From the NCBI GenBank assembly GCA_947473045.1, contig CANJCO010000010.1:1-64000 (forward strand): 64,000 nt of DNA, given 5' to 3'. Under the pieces are notes generated by a model. It was not told the DNA's origin and searched no databases. It worked only from the letters and a program-made list of their open reading frames with translations. Source of the stretch: Myxococcales bacterium (GTDB taxonomy: Bacteria > Myxococcota_A > Polyangia > Polyangiales > Polyangiaceae). Shown one piece after another: positions 25,526-34,758 of this stretch. The translations under genes were made by a program, and so were the position numbers. How positions within the stretch are numbered: position 1 is the first letter of the stretch; every line of letters begins with the position of its first letter.

Positions 25526-26128
25526 GTGCGCAGTATCGTCTTTCGGGTGTGGGCCCGCGGAGGAGCGATTCGACCTGTTGCTGCGTTTGCGCGCCTCGAC
25601 AAACAGGCGCTCGACCGGATCGAGGCTCGCCTCGCCGATGACGGTGACGACGACCCGCTCGACGCGGCGTTCGAGCGCTTCGAGCAGACGCAGCCGGCGC
25701 TCGCCGAACACATCACGCAGGTGCTGTCGCGGCCGATCGACGAGACCGCGCTGGGCCTCGGCTACTTCCTTTCGATCGCGATCTGGCTGGCGTTCGAATC
25801 CCAGTTCGGCGCGCGCCTTCGCACCGTCGAGCTCGAAGAAATGCGCGCGACGGATGCGTCGCTCGATCTCGAAGAGTCGCTGCGCGCCGAAAACGCCGAA
25901 GATCCGGCCACGGTCGATGACGTCATCGCGCAGGAACAACCCGACGCCGCCAACTTCATTCACGAACATGTCGAGGCCGCGCTCGACGCCGATCCGGGTC
26001 CACCTGCGGACGTGGGCGACGTGGACACGGTCTACCGCGCCGCGCTCGTGGTGCTGCTGTCGCTGTCGCACGCAGTCGAGGCCGATGAACGCGTTCCCGT
26101 CGCCGCGAGCCGCGAGATCCTCGCCTGA
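25526..26128 (+). CDS. hypothetical acidic protein
   Basis: A 200-aa protein with a strongly acidic middle and C-terminus (many Asp/Glu after ~residue 20). A hydrophobic stretch GLGYFLSIAIWLAF (~77-90) could be buried rather than membrane-spanning. No family was recognised. It starts at GTG 25526, 24 bp after the previous stop, so the two may be co-transcribed. Codon and amino-acid pattern are protein-like, and the frames on the other strand are Arg-rich shadows. Confidence 0.65.
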   Translation: MRSIVFRVWARGGAIRPVAAFARLDKQALDRIEARLADDGDDDPLDAAFERFEQTQPALAEHITQVLSRPIDETALGLGYFLSIAIWLAFESQFGARLRTVELEEMRATDASLDLEESLRAENAEDPATVDDVIAQEQPDAANFIHEHVEAALDADPGPPADVGDVDTVYRAALVVLLSLSHAVEADERVPVAASREILA

Positions 26129-26209
26129 CGCACAAAAAGCTGCGGGCCGCGCGCCCCAACCGTGGTGGAGCGGCAGCCCGACAGGACTCCCGAATTCGGA
26201 ATCCGAATT

Positions 26210-26542
26210 TCAGCCGGCGTAGCTGAAGAGCTTCTGCAGCTTCATGGCGAGGGTCGGGTTTCCGCCGACCTTGAGCTTGCCCGCGAAGAACAGCTGCATG
26301 CCGTTCGCCTGGGGGTTTTCCATGAGCTTCTGAAAGTCTTCGGCCGAGATCGTGATCGTGCAGTCGGCGGGCTCGCTGCCGGCGACGCAGGACGGACCGG
26401 TCGCCGAAACGTCGATGAACCACTCACCCTCGCCGGTGATGTTCATCTGGTATTTCGCGCCAATGGTCTTCGCGTCCTCGGTGTTCGCGGCAAGCCCGGC
26501 GGGCAGGGTGTCGCTAAAGAGCTTTTTGATGTCGACGGCCAT
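26210..26542 (-). CDS. SCP2-like sterol/lipid-binding domain protein
   Basis: A 110-aa single-domain protein of the SCP-2 sterol-transfer fold. It starts MAVDIKKLFSDTLPAGL, then shows the strands YQMNITGEGEWFIDV, CTITISAEDFQKLM (~69-82) and FFAGKLKVGGNPTLAMKLQKLF at the end, the pattern of SCP2 proteins. It probably binds a lipid or acyl chain in the cytoplasm. I chose ATG 26542 over an upstream in-frame start that adds a Cys/Arg-rich non-homologous segment. Confidence 0.88.
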   Translation of the reverse strand: MAVDIKKLFSDTLPAGLAANTEDAKTIGAKYQMNITGEGEWFIDVSATGPSCVAGSEPADCTITISAEDFQKLMENPQANGMQLFFAGKLKVGGNPTLAMKLQKLFSYAG

Positions 26543-26692
26543 CGCTGTATGCCTCCGCGACCAGCCGCAGGACACTGGGCTGGACCGCTCTGGGGTGTGG
26601 GAACTCGCGAAAATCGCGATTCGGTGGGCGCTGCCAGTAGCACCGCACTTCGCCGGGAGTCAAGCCGCTGGCGGGGCTGCGCGCCGCGCCGA

Positions 26693-27667
26693 TTACTCGA
26701 ACGCGACGCAGTTTCGGCCTTGCGATTTCGCCTTGTAGAGCCGCTCGTCGGCGAGGAGCAGCAGCATGTCGCCGGTCGCGTGCTGGCCGCACTCTTCGAT
26801 CGAAGCAAGGCCTGCGCTCACCGTGACGCGCGCAGAATCGCCGAGGTGGGGGACCGGCAGCGCCTGAATCCCCGCGCGAATGCGCTCGCCCAAAATAAGC
26901 AGGTGCGACTGCGGCAGGCTGCGCGTGAGGAGCACGAACTCCTCGCCGCCGTAGCGCGCAAGCACGTCTTCGGCGCGTATCAGCTTTCCGACGCAGTCGC
27001 TCACCTGCCGCAAGACGACATCGCCCGCCTGATGGCCGTGGGCGTCGTTGATCATCTTGAAGTGGTCGATGTCGAAGAGCACGAGGCCGACGTTCGACTT
27101 GTGGCGGTGCGCGAACGCGACCTCCGAGATGAGTCGCTCGTTGAAGTAGCGGCGGTTGTAGAGGCCCGACAGCGCGTCACGCGTCGAGGCTTCGTAGAGC
27201 TGGCGCGCGAGCCGCTCTTCGGTCTCATCGACGATCGCGAAGCGAAAGACGACGGCGGCACCAAGGTGCAGGCGATCGCCGGGAAACAACTCGCACTGCG
27301 CGACCCGCACGCCGTTGACCCACGTGCCGTTGCGCGACCCGGCGTCAATTACCCGGTAGATCGAGCCCTCGCGAACGATTCGCGCGTGATCGCGGCTGAG
27401 CCCTGCATCTTCGAGGCGTATCTGAGAGGTCACGCTTCGACCGAGCGTGGCCGCAGCGCCGTCGATAGAAAACACCTGACCCGCGTTGAGTCCGGTGAGC
27501 AGCGTGAGCGTCGCGCGCTCGTGGCGCAGCGCAGGCGCAGCGGCGATGATCTGCTCGAGCGTGGAAGGCGTGGTGACCGACACATCGTCGCTCGGCGGCG
27601 GCGGGAACGTCGACAGCGCGCCGCGCACGATTTCAAACGGCTGTTCAGGCGTGAGATTGCGGTTCAT
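26693..27667 (-). CDS. FHA-GGDEF diguanylate cyclase
   Basis: A soluble 324-aa protein that should make cyclic di-GMP under control of a phosphothreonine signal. The N-terminal FHA domain (~52-145) has LGRSVTS, LSRDHARI and DAGSRNGTWVNG. The GGDEF domain (~160-322) has active-site GGEEF and an I-site RxxD (RAED) five residues upstream. The same architecture is known in the Bdellovibrio cyclase DgcB. Its ATG overlaps the stop of the GH1 lipoprotein gene (ATGA at 27664-27667), so the two are translationally coupled. Upstream in-frame sequence belongs to the antisense of that gene. Confidence 0.93.
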   Translation of the reverse strand: MNRNLTPEQPFEIVRGALSTFPPPPSDDVSVTTPSTLEQIIAAAPALRHERATLTLLTGLNAGQVFSIDGAAATLGRSVTSQIRLEDAGLSRDHARIVREGSIYRVIDAGSRNGTWVNGVRVAQCELFPGDRLHLGAAVVFRFAIVDETEERLARQLYEASTRDALSGLYNRRYFNERLISEVAFAHRHKSNVGLVLFDIDHFKMINDAHGHQAGDVVLRQVSDCVGKLIRAEDVLARYGGEEFVLLTRSLPQSHLLILGERIRAGIQALPVPHLGDSARVTVSAGLASIEECGQHATGDMLLLLADERLYKAKSQGRNCVAFE

Positions 27668-29190
27668 GGCGCGCACAGGGTTGGCGCGCCGTAAGCGGGC
27701 AGCGCGTCGATGTCGGACTTCTTCACGGCGTTGGCCGCGATGATTTGGCCGTAGGTCTGCGCGCTGGCGCGGGGCGTACGCGCGCCGGTCGCGGGATCGT
27801 AGGACACGAGTCCGAACCGCGGGCAGAACCCGCTCGCCCACTCGAAGTTGTCGATCAGCGCCCAGTGAAAATACCCGCGCACATCGACCCCGCGCGCCCG
27901 GGCCCAGCCCAGCTGATACAAGTGCTCGGCGATGAAGCGCGCGCGCATCACGTCTTTGCTGTCGGCGACGCCGTTTTCGGTGATCACGACGGGCAGCGCG
28001 TAGGGCTTGAGCTCATCGAGCACGATGCCCAGGCCTTCGGGATAGATGTCCCACCCGAAGTCGCTGCGTGGTCGACCCGTGGCGAGGCCGTCCTGGTAGA
28101 CTGCAGCGTTGACGACGGGCACCTTCACGCCGCGCGAAGCGCTGATGAGCGTGTCGGAGTAGTAGTTGGCGCCGATGTAGTCGGCTCGGCCCTTGAGCGA
28201 CGGATCCGCCGCCTTGTCGTTCGGCCCGTCGAGCTTGCCGTTGAAATCGTCGTCCCAGTCGCCGCGGATCACCGCGTTCAAGAACCAGTCGTTCCACAGG
28301 TAGCGCACGCGATCGGCGGCCGCCTGATCGTCGGCGTTGCCCTCTTCGTAGGCGTGAAACGTACGCAGGTGCGCCGCGTAGCTGACCAGCGCCGCTTTGC
28401 CGTCGCCGTCCGCGTCCTGCGTGTCGGCGGCGTGAATCGCGTCGAAGCAGCGGGCATGGGCCCGAGCTTCGTTCCTGGCCACGAGCAGCGCGCGATCCAT
28501 CGACAGCAGGAGCCCGGGAGGAAACGACCCCTGCACGTAACCGCCGAGCATGAGGTTCAGCGGCTCGTTGATGGTGACCCACCAGTCAGTCATCGCGCCG
28601 AACCGCGTCGCCATGCGCGAGCAGTACTGCGTAAAGAGCGTGGTGGTCTCGGGACGTTCCCAGCCTTGCGGCTGCGTCGGGGCGCTCACGTCGCTCAGGT
28701 AGTCGGGCAGCGCAAAGTGCTGCAGCGTCACCATCGGCGTAATGCCGGCGAGCTTCAATTTTTGCAGCAGCGAGGCGTAGGCCGCCAGGGCCGCGGCGTC
28801 GGGCTGGTCGGCATCGAACGCCGCTCGCGTGGGATACACGCGGTTCCACTCGATCGAAAAACGGTACGCGGTCTGGCCGGTGGCCTTGAGCGCCGCGATG
28901 TCATCGTCGATGTGCGCCAGCGCGTCGGGGCCGCCTACGTCGGGCTTGTCGGCATTTTTGATCTTGCCGGGGAGCTGCGCCCAGTGGCCCCAGTCGCTCG
29001 TCGCGTTGCCCTTCTCGACTTGAAAGCCCGCCGTGGCCGAGCCCCACAGCATGCCCGTGGGGAAGTCGACCTGAGCGGGGGCCGGCGGACCGGCATCGAT
29101 CGCGGGCGGCGTGGACGCGGTCGAGCACGCGGCCGAGCACGCCGCGAAAGCGACTCCGAAAGCGACTCCAACGGCGAAACGACGGCGCAT
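27664..29190 (-). CDS. GH1 family glycosidase (beta-glucosidase-like), lipoprotein
   Basis: A 508-aa glycoside hydrolase family 1 enzyme that hydrolyses beta-linked glucosides or related sugars. A signal peptide precedes a lipobox-like AACS (~Cys 18-22), so it is probably anchored in the envelope. The GH1 fold starts FPTGMLWGSATAGFQVE (~43). The acid/base is Glu in TINEPL (E209), and the nucleophile is Glu in VITENG (~410). I chose ATG 29190 (MRRRFAVG). Another ATG lies 21 bases upstream. Export of a GH1 enzyme as a lipoprotein is not usual. Confidence 0.92.
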   Translation of the reverse strand: MRRRFAVGVAFGVAFAACSAACSTASTPPAIDAGPPAPAQVDFPTGMLWGSATAGFQVEKGNATSDWGHWAQLPGKIKNADKPDVGGPDALAHIDDDIAALKATGQTAYRFSIEWNRVYPTRAAFDADQPDAAALAAYASLLQKLKLAGITPMVTLQHFALPDYLSDVSAPTQPQGWERPETTTLFTQYCSRMATRFGAMTDWWVTINEPLNLMLGGYVQGSFPPGLLLSMDRALLVARNEARAHARCFDAIHAADTQDADGDGKAALVSYAAHLRTFHAYEEGNADDQAAADRVRYLWNDWFLNAVIRGDWDDDFNGKLDGPNDKAADPSLKGRADYIGANYYSDTLISASRGVKVPVVNAAVYQDGLATGRPRSDFGWDIYPEGLGIVLDELKPYALPVVITENGVADSKDVMRARFIAEHLYQLGWARARGVDVRGYFHWALIDNFEWASGFCPRFGLVSYDPATGARTPRASAQTYGQIIAANAVKKSDIDALPAYGAPTLCAP

Positions 29191-29216
29191 CGGCTCCCAT
29201 GGTAACAGCAATTGCC

Positions 29217-30059
29217 ATGGGAATACTTGAAGGAAAAGTTGCGGTCATCACAGGTGCTGGCGGCGGCATCGGCCGGGAGCACGCCCTGGCCTTCGCGCGA
29301 GAGGGAGCGAAGGTCGTCGTCAACGATCTGGGCGGGGCGCGCGACGGCTCCGGCGAGGACATTTCCGCGGCAGAAAAGGTCGTCGCCGAGATCCGCGCGG
29401 GCGGCGGGCAGGCCGTGGCGAGCCATCACTCGGTCGCGATCGCCGCGGGGGCCGAGGGGATCGTAAAGACCGCGATCGAGGCCTTCGGACGCGTCGACGT
29501 CCTCGTCAACAACGCCGGGATCCTCCGCGACAAGACCTTCCTGAAAATGGATGAGTCGATGTGGGACTCCGTGATCGCGGTGCACCTGAAGGGAACTTTT
29601 CTGACCAGCCAGGCCGTCGCGCGTCAGCTCGTCGCGCAGGGCGAAGGCGGGCGCATCGTCAACACCACGAGCGTCAGCGGCATGCTCGGCAACTTCGGGC
29701 AGGCCAACTACGCAGCCGCGAAAGCGGGGATCTACGGCCTCACGCGCACCATGAGCATCGAGCTGCAGAAGCAACGCATCACAGTGAACGCGCTCGCGCC
29801 GATCGCGAAGACCCGCATGACCGAAGACTTGCCCCTCTTTCAGGGCACGGAGACCCTGACCGCCGCGCACATAGCCCCCGCCGCGCTGTTTCTGGCGAGC
29901 GACCTGTGCGGCGACAAGACCGGCTACGTGCTGGCGGTCGCGGGTGCGCGCATGTACGCATTCAAGGTCGTCGAGACGAGCGGCAGGTTCAAAGAAAGCG
30001 ACGACGGCGTGTGGACGGCGCAGGAGATCGCCGGCGCGTGGGACGGCATCGTGAAGTGA
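29217..30059 (+). CDS. short-chain dehydrogenase/reductase, hydroxyacyl-CoA dehydrogenase-like
   Basis: A 280-aa NAD(P)-dependent SDR. It has the cofactor motif TGAGGGIG (~12-19), VVVNDLGG (~39-46), NNAG (~93-96), the catalytic Ser in NTTSVSGM and YAAAK (Tyr/Lys). The NDLGGARDG sequence is typical of the multifunctional-enzyme type 2 (3-hydroxyacyl-CoA dehydrogenase) group, so a role in fatty-acid degradation or polyester metabolism is plausible but not proven. I chose ATG 29217 (MGILEGKVAVITG); an in-frame start 18 bases upstream also exists. Its 5' end is divergent from the GH1 gene with only 26 bp between starts. Confidence 0.9.
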   Translation: MGILEGKVAVITGAGGGIGREHALAFAREGAKVVVNDLGGARDGSGEDISAAEKVVAEIRAGGGQAVASHHSVAIAAGAEGIVKTAIEAFGRVDVLVNNAGILRDKTFLKMDESMWDSVIAVHLKGTFLTSQAVARQLVAQGEGGRIVNTTSVSGMLGNFGQANYAAAKAGIYGLTRTMSIELQKQRITVNALAPIAKTRMTEDLPLFQGTETLTAAHIAPAALFLASDLCGDKTGYVLAVAGARMYAFKVVETSGRFKESDDGVWTAQEIAGAWDGIVK

Positions 30060-30088
30060 CCCGCGTTCTGGTGTAGCTTCAGAGATCG

Positions 30089-30727
30089 ATGATTCGCGAT
30101 CTCCTCTCTGCCGCCGCCGGTTACGTTCGCAAAAACCCCGACGAAGTGGTGCGCTCGGCGCTCAACGCAGGCCGCCTGCGCTTCGGCGTGCCGATCGCGG
30201 CGCTGTCGTGGTTTGCCGGTCAGGTCAAAGGAAAGAAGGCCCCGAAAGACATCGAAGTCGGGGCGGTTCCGCCTGCGCTGCGACTCGGCGCGACGGTCGA
30301 CGCGATGGGCACCATCTTGCGCGCGCACGCTTCAATCAAGGTCGACTCAGTCGAGCTCACCGAAGACTCGATTCGCGTCGGCGTACGCCTGAGCGACATC
30401 AAGCTGAAGGTGCTCGATGACAGCGAGACGCCGGTGGCCACGCTCGTGAAGAGCGGCGCGCTCGATTTGTCGAAGCCGGGCAACCTGGTGAAGTTCATTC
30501 CCAAGAGGCCCGCGGCCATCGTCGAGGCGCACGACGATCGCATCGTGATCGATCTGATGAAGATCCCGCAAATCGGCAACAACCCGCGCGTGCGTCGGGC
30601 GCTCAGCATCATCACGCCGCTCGTGGGCATTCGCGCGATCGAGACCGACGGCGATCACCTCTACGTCGCGCTGAGGGCGACGCCCGCCGGACTCGGTCAG
30701 GCCATCGCCGCGCTGCGCGACGCGTAG
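30089..30727 (+). CDS. hypothetical protein, 212 aa
   Basis: No family recognised. The N-terminal helix has KNPDEVVRSALNAGRLRFGVPIAAL, followed by a long beta-rich region (~60-190) whose strands such as IRVGVRLSDIKLKVLD suggest a lipid-binding barrel or clamp-like fold. A hydrophobic segment at ~33-43 is short. It starts at ATG 30089, 29 bp after the SDR stop, so the pair may be one transcription unit. A lipid-binding role is a guess from the strand pattern only. Confidence 0.7.
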   Translation: MIRDLLSAAAGYVRKNPDEVVRSALNAGRLRFGVPIAALSWFAGQVKGKKAPKDIEVGAVPPALRLGATVDAMGTILRAHASIKVDSVELTEDSIRVGVRLSDIKLKVLDDSETPVATLVKSGALDLSKPGNLVKFIPKRPAAIVEAHDDRIVIDLMKIPQIGNNPRVRRALSIITPLVGIRAIETDGDHLYVALRATPAGLGQAIAALRDA

Positions 30728-30734
30728 GCGCCCC

Positions 30735-32006
30735 TCAGCCCGCGTCGAAGTCGGCCGCGAGCGCGCGGGCCTCGACCATGTTGTCTTCGATGGAGCAGTA
30801 CGTCCAGCCGCCGTAGCGGCCGATGGGGTAGACGCCGTGCGCGCGGAGCACGCGCGACAGGCGAGCGTGCTCGTCGATCGACTTGCGTGTAATGTGCACG
30901 TACGCGGGATCCATCACGATGGTGTGCGAGGCGACGAGGCTGTGATCGGTGATCACGCCTTCGGCGCGCAGGTCGGCCAGCACGCGCGCCTTCGCCGCCT
31001 CGACGTCGACCTCCGCGCCCGCGGGGTAGCCCAACTCGACGTAGAGACTCAGGCGATCGTCGTCCATGATGTTGTCGTAGAAGCCGACTCGGTAAAACGA
31101 GCGCGCCGGGTCTGGGTAGTAGGCCCAGTGCACGTCTTTCGGGCCCTTTTTGTCGAAGCCCAGGTTGAACACGAGCACCTTGTTCCACGAAAACGCGGAA
31201 GCGTCGTAGGCGAGGCCGCAGAGCGACGCGAGCTTGTCGAACGGCGCGGACGACACGAGCCTGTCGAACTTGATTTCGCGGCGCGTGGTCGCGGCGACCC
31301 GGCGCTTGAGATCGATCGACACGAGCGCCTCTCCGAGCGCGATGCGCTCCGGGCGAACCTCGCTCGCGAGCGCGTTGACGTACTCAATCGCCCCGCCGCG
31401 CGGATAGGTGAACGTCGCGTTGTAGGTGGCGTTGTCGGGCGTCCGCATGTTCCTGATGATGTCGGTCAGGTCGGCGTGCGGGAAGAAGCGGCCCATCGCG
31501 TCTTTGTCGAGTCGCGACAGCTCGGTCGCGTACAGCTTCTCGTTGTACGGAATCAAGAAGCGCTCCGCGATGCCGCGGCCGAAGCGCGCGTAGAGCATCT
31601 CCTTGAAGTTCGACTCGGTCGCCTGTCCGCCGCCTGCCCCGGGGGTGCGCGCGAAGTAGAGGTCGACGAGACACTCGATGAAATCTTCTTTGGGGAGCTG
31701 GTGAATGTTCTTTTGAAACGGAAAGTCGATCCACGCGCCCTTGAACGAAATGAAGCTCTTTTTGGCGACCGTGCGAATGTCCTGACCGGGCATACGCGCG
31801 CGCAGCCACGCCTCGATGTCGGGGTGCTTGAAGTGAAAGAAATGGCCTGAGTAATCCCAGACGAAGCCGCTCTCTTTGACCGTCTTGCAGTAGCCGCCGA
31901 TGGCGTCGTCGCGATCGATGACCAGGTAGTCATCTTCCTTGCCGAAGGCGACGGTGGCGAGGCCGCTGATTCCTGCTCCCACGACGAGGAGGCGAACGGA
32001 TTCCAT
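30735..32006 (-). CDS. FAD-dependent UDP-galactopyranose mutase/amine-oxidase-like protein
   Basis: A 423-aa flavoprotein. The N-terminal FAD-binding motif is [16 protein letters not shown] (~6-21) with [11 protein letters not shown]. The GHFFHF (~54-59) and [12 protein letters not shown] segments resemble UDP-galactopyranose mutase and the related protoporphyrinogen-oxidase-like enzymes of polysaccharide clusters. The C-terminal [18 protein letters not shown] is the second FAD contact. A sugar-nucleotide substrate is likely but no other polysaccharide genes adjoin it. I start at ATG 32006 (MESVRLL); an in-frame start nine bases upstream is equally open. Confidence 0.85.
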   Translation of the reverse strand: MESVRLLVVGAGISGLATVAFGKEDDYLVIDRDDAIGGYCKTVKESGFVWDYSGHFFHFKHPDIEAWLRARMPGQDIRTVAKKSFISFKGAWIDFPFQKNIHQLPKEDFIECLVDLYFARTPGAGGGQATESNFKEMLYARFGRGIAERFLIPYNEKLYATELSRLDKDAMGRFFPHADLTDIIRNMRTPDNATYNATFTYPRGGAIEYVNALASEVRPERIALGEALVSIDLKRRVAATTRREIKFDRLVSSAPFDKLASLCGLAYDASAFSWNKVLVFNLGFDKKGPKDVHWAYYPDPARSFYRVGFYDNIMDDDRLSLYVELGYPAGAEVDVEAAKARVLADLRAEGVITDHSLVASHTIVMDPAYVHITRKSIDEHARLSRVLRAHGVYPIGRYGGWTYCSIEDNMVEARALAADFDAG

Positions 32007-32060
32007 GAGGCGCACGATGGCAAGAAACGGCGCGCGCCGCTACCGCCTCGTGGCGAGGCG

Positions 32061-34628
32061 TCAGCGCTTGGCCACTTCGCTGCGGGTCTTGCCGGTGTCG
32101 AGCGCGGGGAGCGGCACGCCAAGTCGGGCGTGCATCCGGCGCGCGTCGGCCGAGTCGGGGTACAGCTCGAGCACCTCTTCGAGCACAGCGCGGGCGTCGG
32201 CGCGGTGACCGCTGGCGTCGAGCACCTGAGCCAGAAACAGCCTCGGCTCGGGGGAGGTATCGTGCAGCGCCCAGGTGTCGGCCGCCCGACGGGCCTCACG
32301 GAACTGTCCTGATCGGAACGCCGCCGCGGCCCACGCGCGCTGGGCGCGGGCATCGGACGGACGCGCTTTGGCCTCGGTGCGCGCGTGGTCGAGCCGCGGC
32401 GACTTCGCGTCCGCTGCTTCCTGCGCGAGTTGGGGCGGCGCGAGATCGGGCTCGCTGGTCGTGGCGGGCGGCTGCGCGATCGGCGCTGTCGCCTGCGCGG
32501 CGACTTCCGTTGCGGCGACCGGTGCGGGCGGCGCGATACTGACCGGCGAGTCAGCAGCGACGGCGTCCGGGCCGCGCGAGAGGCTCGCACGCGTGATGAG
32601 CGCCACCGTGCAGGCAGCGGCTGCGATCGCGATCCCGCGAGCGGCGAGCGACGAGCGCTTCTTTTTCACGGCCGGCGGCGGCGCGATCGGAGCGCGCATC
32701 GCCGCCTCGAGGGCCGCGCGCATCGCGAACGCAGAGGCGTAGCGGTCTTCGGGCTTCTTCTCGAGCGCCTTGAGCACCACGGCTTCCAGGGCCCTCGGAA
32801 TGCGCGCTTCGGGTGCGCGGATGCGCGGCGGCTCGGGGAGCTCGCGCAGCTGCTTGCCGAGCACCACGACGCTCGAGCGCCCCTCGAAGGGCCGCTTGCG
32901 CGTGAGCAGCTCGTAGAGCACGCAGCCGAGGGCGTAGACATCACATCGCGCGTCGACGGACTCGCCTGCGACCTGCTCGGGCGCCATGTATTCGGGCGTG
33001 CCGAAGATCGCGAAGCCCTTCTGGCGCGTCTCGCTCGCGGCGGTGTCGCTCAGCGCCATCGCGACGCCGAAGTCGAGCAGCTTCACGACGCCAGTCTTGG
33101 TCAAAAACAAGTTGGCAGGCTTGAGATCGCGGTGCACGAGCCCGGCAGCGTGCGCGGCCTCGAGGGCGTGCGCAGCCTGCGTGGCGAGCCCCACGGCCTG
33201 CACGCACGACAGCGCGCGATCGGTCAGCACCGCGTCGAGCGTCTTGCCGTCGAGCAGCTCCATCGCGATAAAGACGCGCCCGTCTACTGCCTTGCCAAAA
33301 TCGAAGAGCTGCACAAGATTTTCGTGGCTCAGCGAGGCCACGAGCCGCGCCTCGCGGCGAAAGCGATCGATCGCGTCGGTAGCCGATCCGTGCTCCGGCG
33401 ACAGCACCTTGATCGCGACTTGCCGTCCGAGCTCGATGTGCTCCGCCTTCCACACGGTGCCGCTGGCGCCTTCGCCGATTTTCACGACGAGGCGGTACGG
33501 AGTGCCCGCGAGCAGGCCACCCTCTTCGTTCATGTGCTGCGCGACCTTGTCGGACAGCGCGGAGCTGGGCGTCTCTTCGGGCTTGCGCAGGGCGCGCGCG
33601 TCCTTCAGCAGCTTGGCGAACTCGGCGCGTGAGCGACCGGGCTCGCGCGGCCACAGGGTGAGCATCAGCGCCGCGACGCGGGCGCGAACCCCTCGCGCTC
33701 CGTCCGCCTGCGGAGGCGACGACGCGAGCACGCGGGCGAGATCGGACGCCGCAGTCGCCGCGCTCGCGTAGCGGTCTTCGGGATCGTTGGCCGTGAGGCG
33801 CGCGAGCAGCTCGTCGAGCAGCGGCGGCGCCCCGATTTCAGCCGCGATCGGCGGCAGAACGAGCGCGTCGTTCGCCGCGTCTTCGAGGTGCTTCTGCGGA
33901 TCTCCGGTGAGAAATCGGCGCGCGGCGCACAGCTCCCAGATCATGATTCCGACCGCGTAGATGTCGATGCGCGCATCGCCGACCTGCTGACGCGCGACCT
34001 CTGGAGCCACGTAGCCGGGCTTCGCGAACACGACGCCCGCGACCGTGTGGCAGCGGCGGTTGTGGCCGCGCGCGGTGCCGAAGTCGATGAGCTTCACCTC
34101 GCCGGCGTAGCCGACCATGACGTTCTGCGGCGACAGATCGCGGTGCACGATGCCGAGCGGCGTTCCGTCACTCGCCGAACGATCGTGCACGTGCGCCAGG
34201 GCTGCGCTCATCTCGATTCCCATCGCCACGGCCTCGGCCCAGCCCACGCGCGCGCCGAGCTGAATCGCGCGCTGACGAACGTCGGCCAGCGATCGGCCCT
34301 CGACGTATTCGACTACAGTGTACGGCTCGCCGTTTTCCTGGGTGCTGGCCTCGAGCACCTGCGCCACACCGGGATGATTGAGCTGCGACTGAACCCGCGC
34401 CTCATCGAGGAAGCGCGCGAGGAAGCTCCCATCGTGAATGTGATCGCGGCGGATGGTCTTGACCACGCACGGGCGCTCCGCGCCTTCAATGCCGGTCGTC
34501 GCGGCGAGATACACGTCGCCCATGCCGCCGCGCGCGATCATTTTCAGGAGCATCAACCGCCCGAACGTGCACGGGACCGTGAGGCCGTCGACGGTGCCGA
34601 ATCCCGTGGTCTGGGCTGCTTGTGCCAT
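32061..34628 (-). CDS. Ser/Thr protein kinase with two kinase domains, TM helix and TPR-like tail
   Basis: An 855-aa protein with two complete Hanks-type kinases in tandem. Kinase 1 (~20-300) has ARGGMGDVYLA, Lys in VVKTI (~K57), HRDLSPQN (D164) and IDFGTA (~181-186). Kinase 2 (~377-650) has IGEGASGTVWKA, VAIKVL (K407), HRDLKPAN (D501) and LDFGVA (~518-523). A hydrophobic helix lies near 685-705, then an Ala/Pro linker and TPR-like helices (~770-840), probably outside the cytoplasm. Both catalytic sites look intact. I start at ATG 34628; the upstream in-frame extension is Cys/Arg-rich and not conserved-looking. The divergent neighbour is malic enzyme. Confidence 0.92.
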   Translation of the reverse strand: MAQAAQTTGFGTVDGLTVPCTFGRLMLLKMIARGGMGDVYLAATTGIEGAERPCVVKTIRRDHIHDGSFLARFLDEARVQSQLNHPGVAQVLEASTQENGEPYTVVEYVEGRSLADVRQRAIQLGARVGWAEAVAMGIEMSAALAHVHDRSASDGTPLGIVHRDLSPQNVMVGYAGEVKLIDFGTARGHNRRCHTVAGVVFAKPGYVAPEVARQQVGDARIDIYAVGIMIWELCAARRFLTGDPQKHLEDAANDALVLPPIAAEIGAPPLLDELLARLTANDPEDRYASAATAASDLARVLASSPPQADGARGVRARVAALMLTLWPREPGRSRAEFAKLLKDARALRKPEETPSSALSDKVAQHMNEEGGLLAGTPYRLVVKIGEGASGTVWKAEHIELGRQVAIKVLSPEHGSATDAIDRFRREARLVASLSHENLVQLFDFGKAVDGRVFIAMELLDGKTLDAVLTDRALSCVQAVGLATQAAHALEAAHAAGLVHRDLKPANLFLTKTGVVKLLDFGVAMALSDTAASETRQKGFAIFGTPEYMAPEQVAGESVDARCDVYALGCVLYELLTRKRPFEGRSSVVVLGKQLRELPEPPRIRAPEARIPRALEAVVLKALEKKPEDRYASAFAMRAALEAAMRAPIAPPPAVKKKRSSLAARGIAIAAAACTVALITRASLSRGPDAVAADSPVSIAPPAPVAATEVAAQATAPIAQPPATTSEPDLAPPQLAQEAADAKSPRLDHARTEAKARPSDARAQRAWAAAAFRSGQFREARRAADTWALHDTSPEPRLFLAQVLDASGHRADARAVLEEVLELYPDSADARRMHARLGVPLPALDTGKTRSEVAKR

Positions 34629-34758
34629 GCCGCGCAACCTATGGATCGCGGGCCGTCGCGGCCAAGTTTGTTGCCCTGCGCCATGACGCACAACGCACAG
34701 CAGCATCGCGCAGCAGCCTTCCGCCGGACGTCGCGCTGTGCCAACCTCGCTCGGCCCC

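Noticed and set aside
23815-25641. 608-aa plus-strand frame
   Set aside because: It crosses antisense of two clear minus-strand genes and overlaps two better plus-strand genes in another frame.
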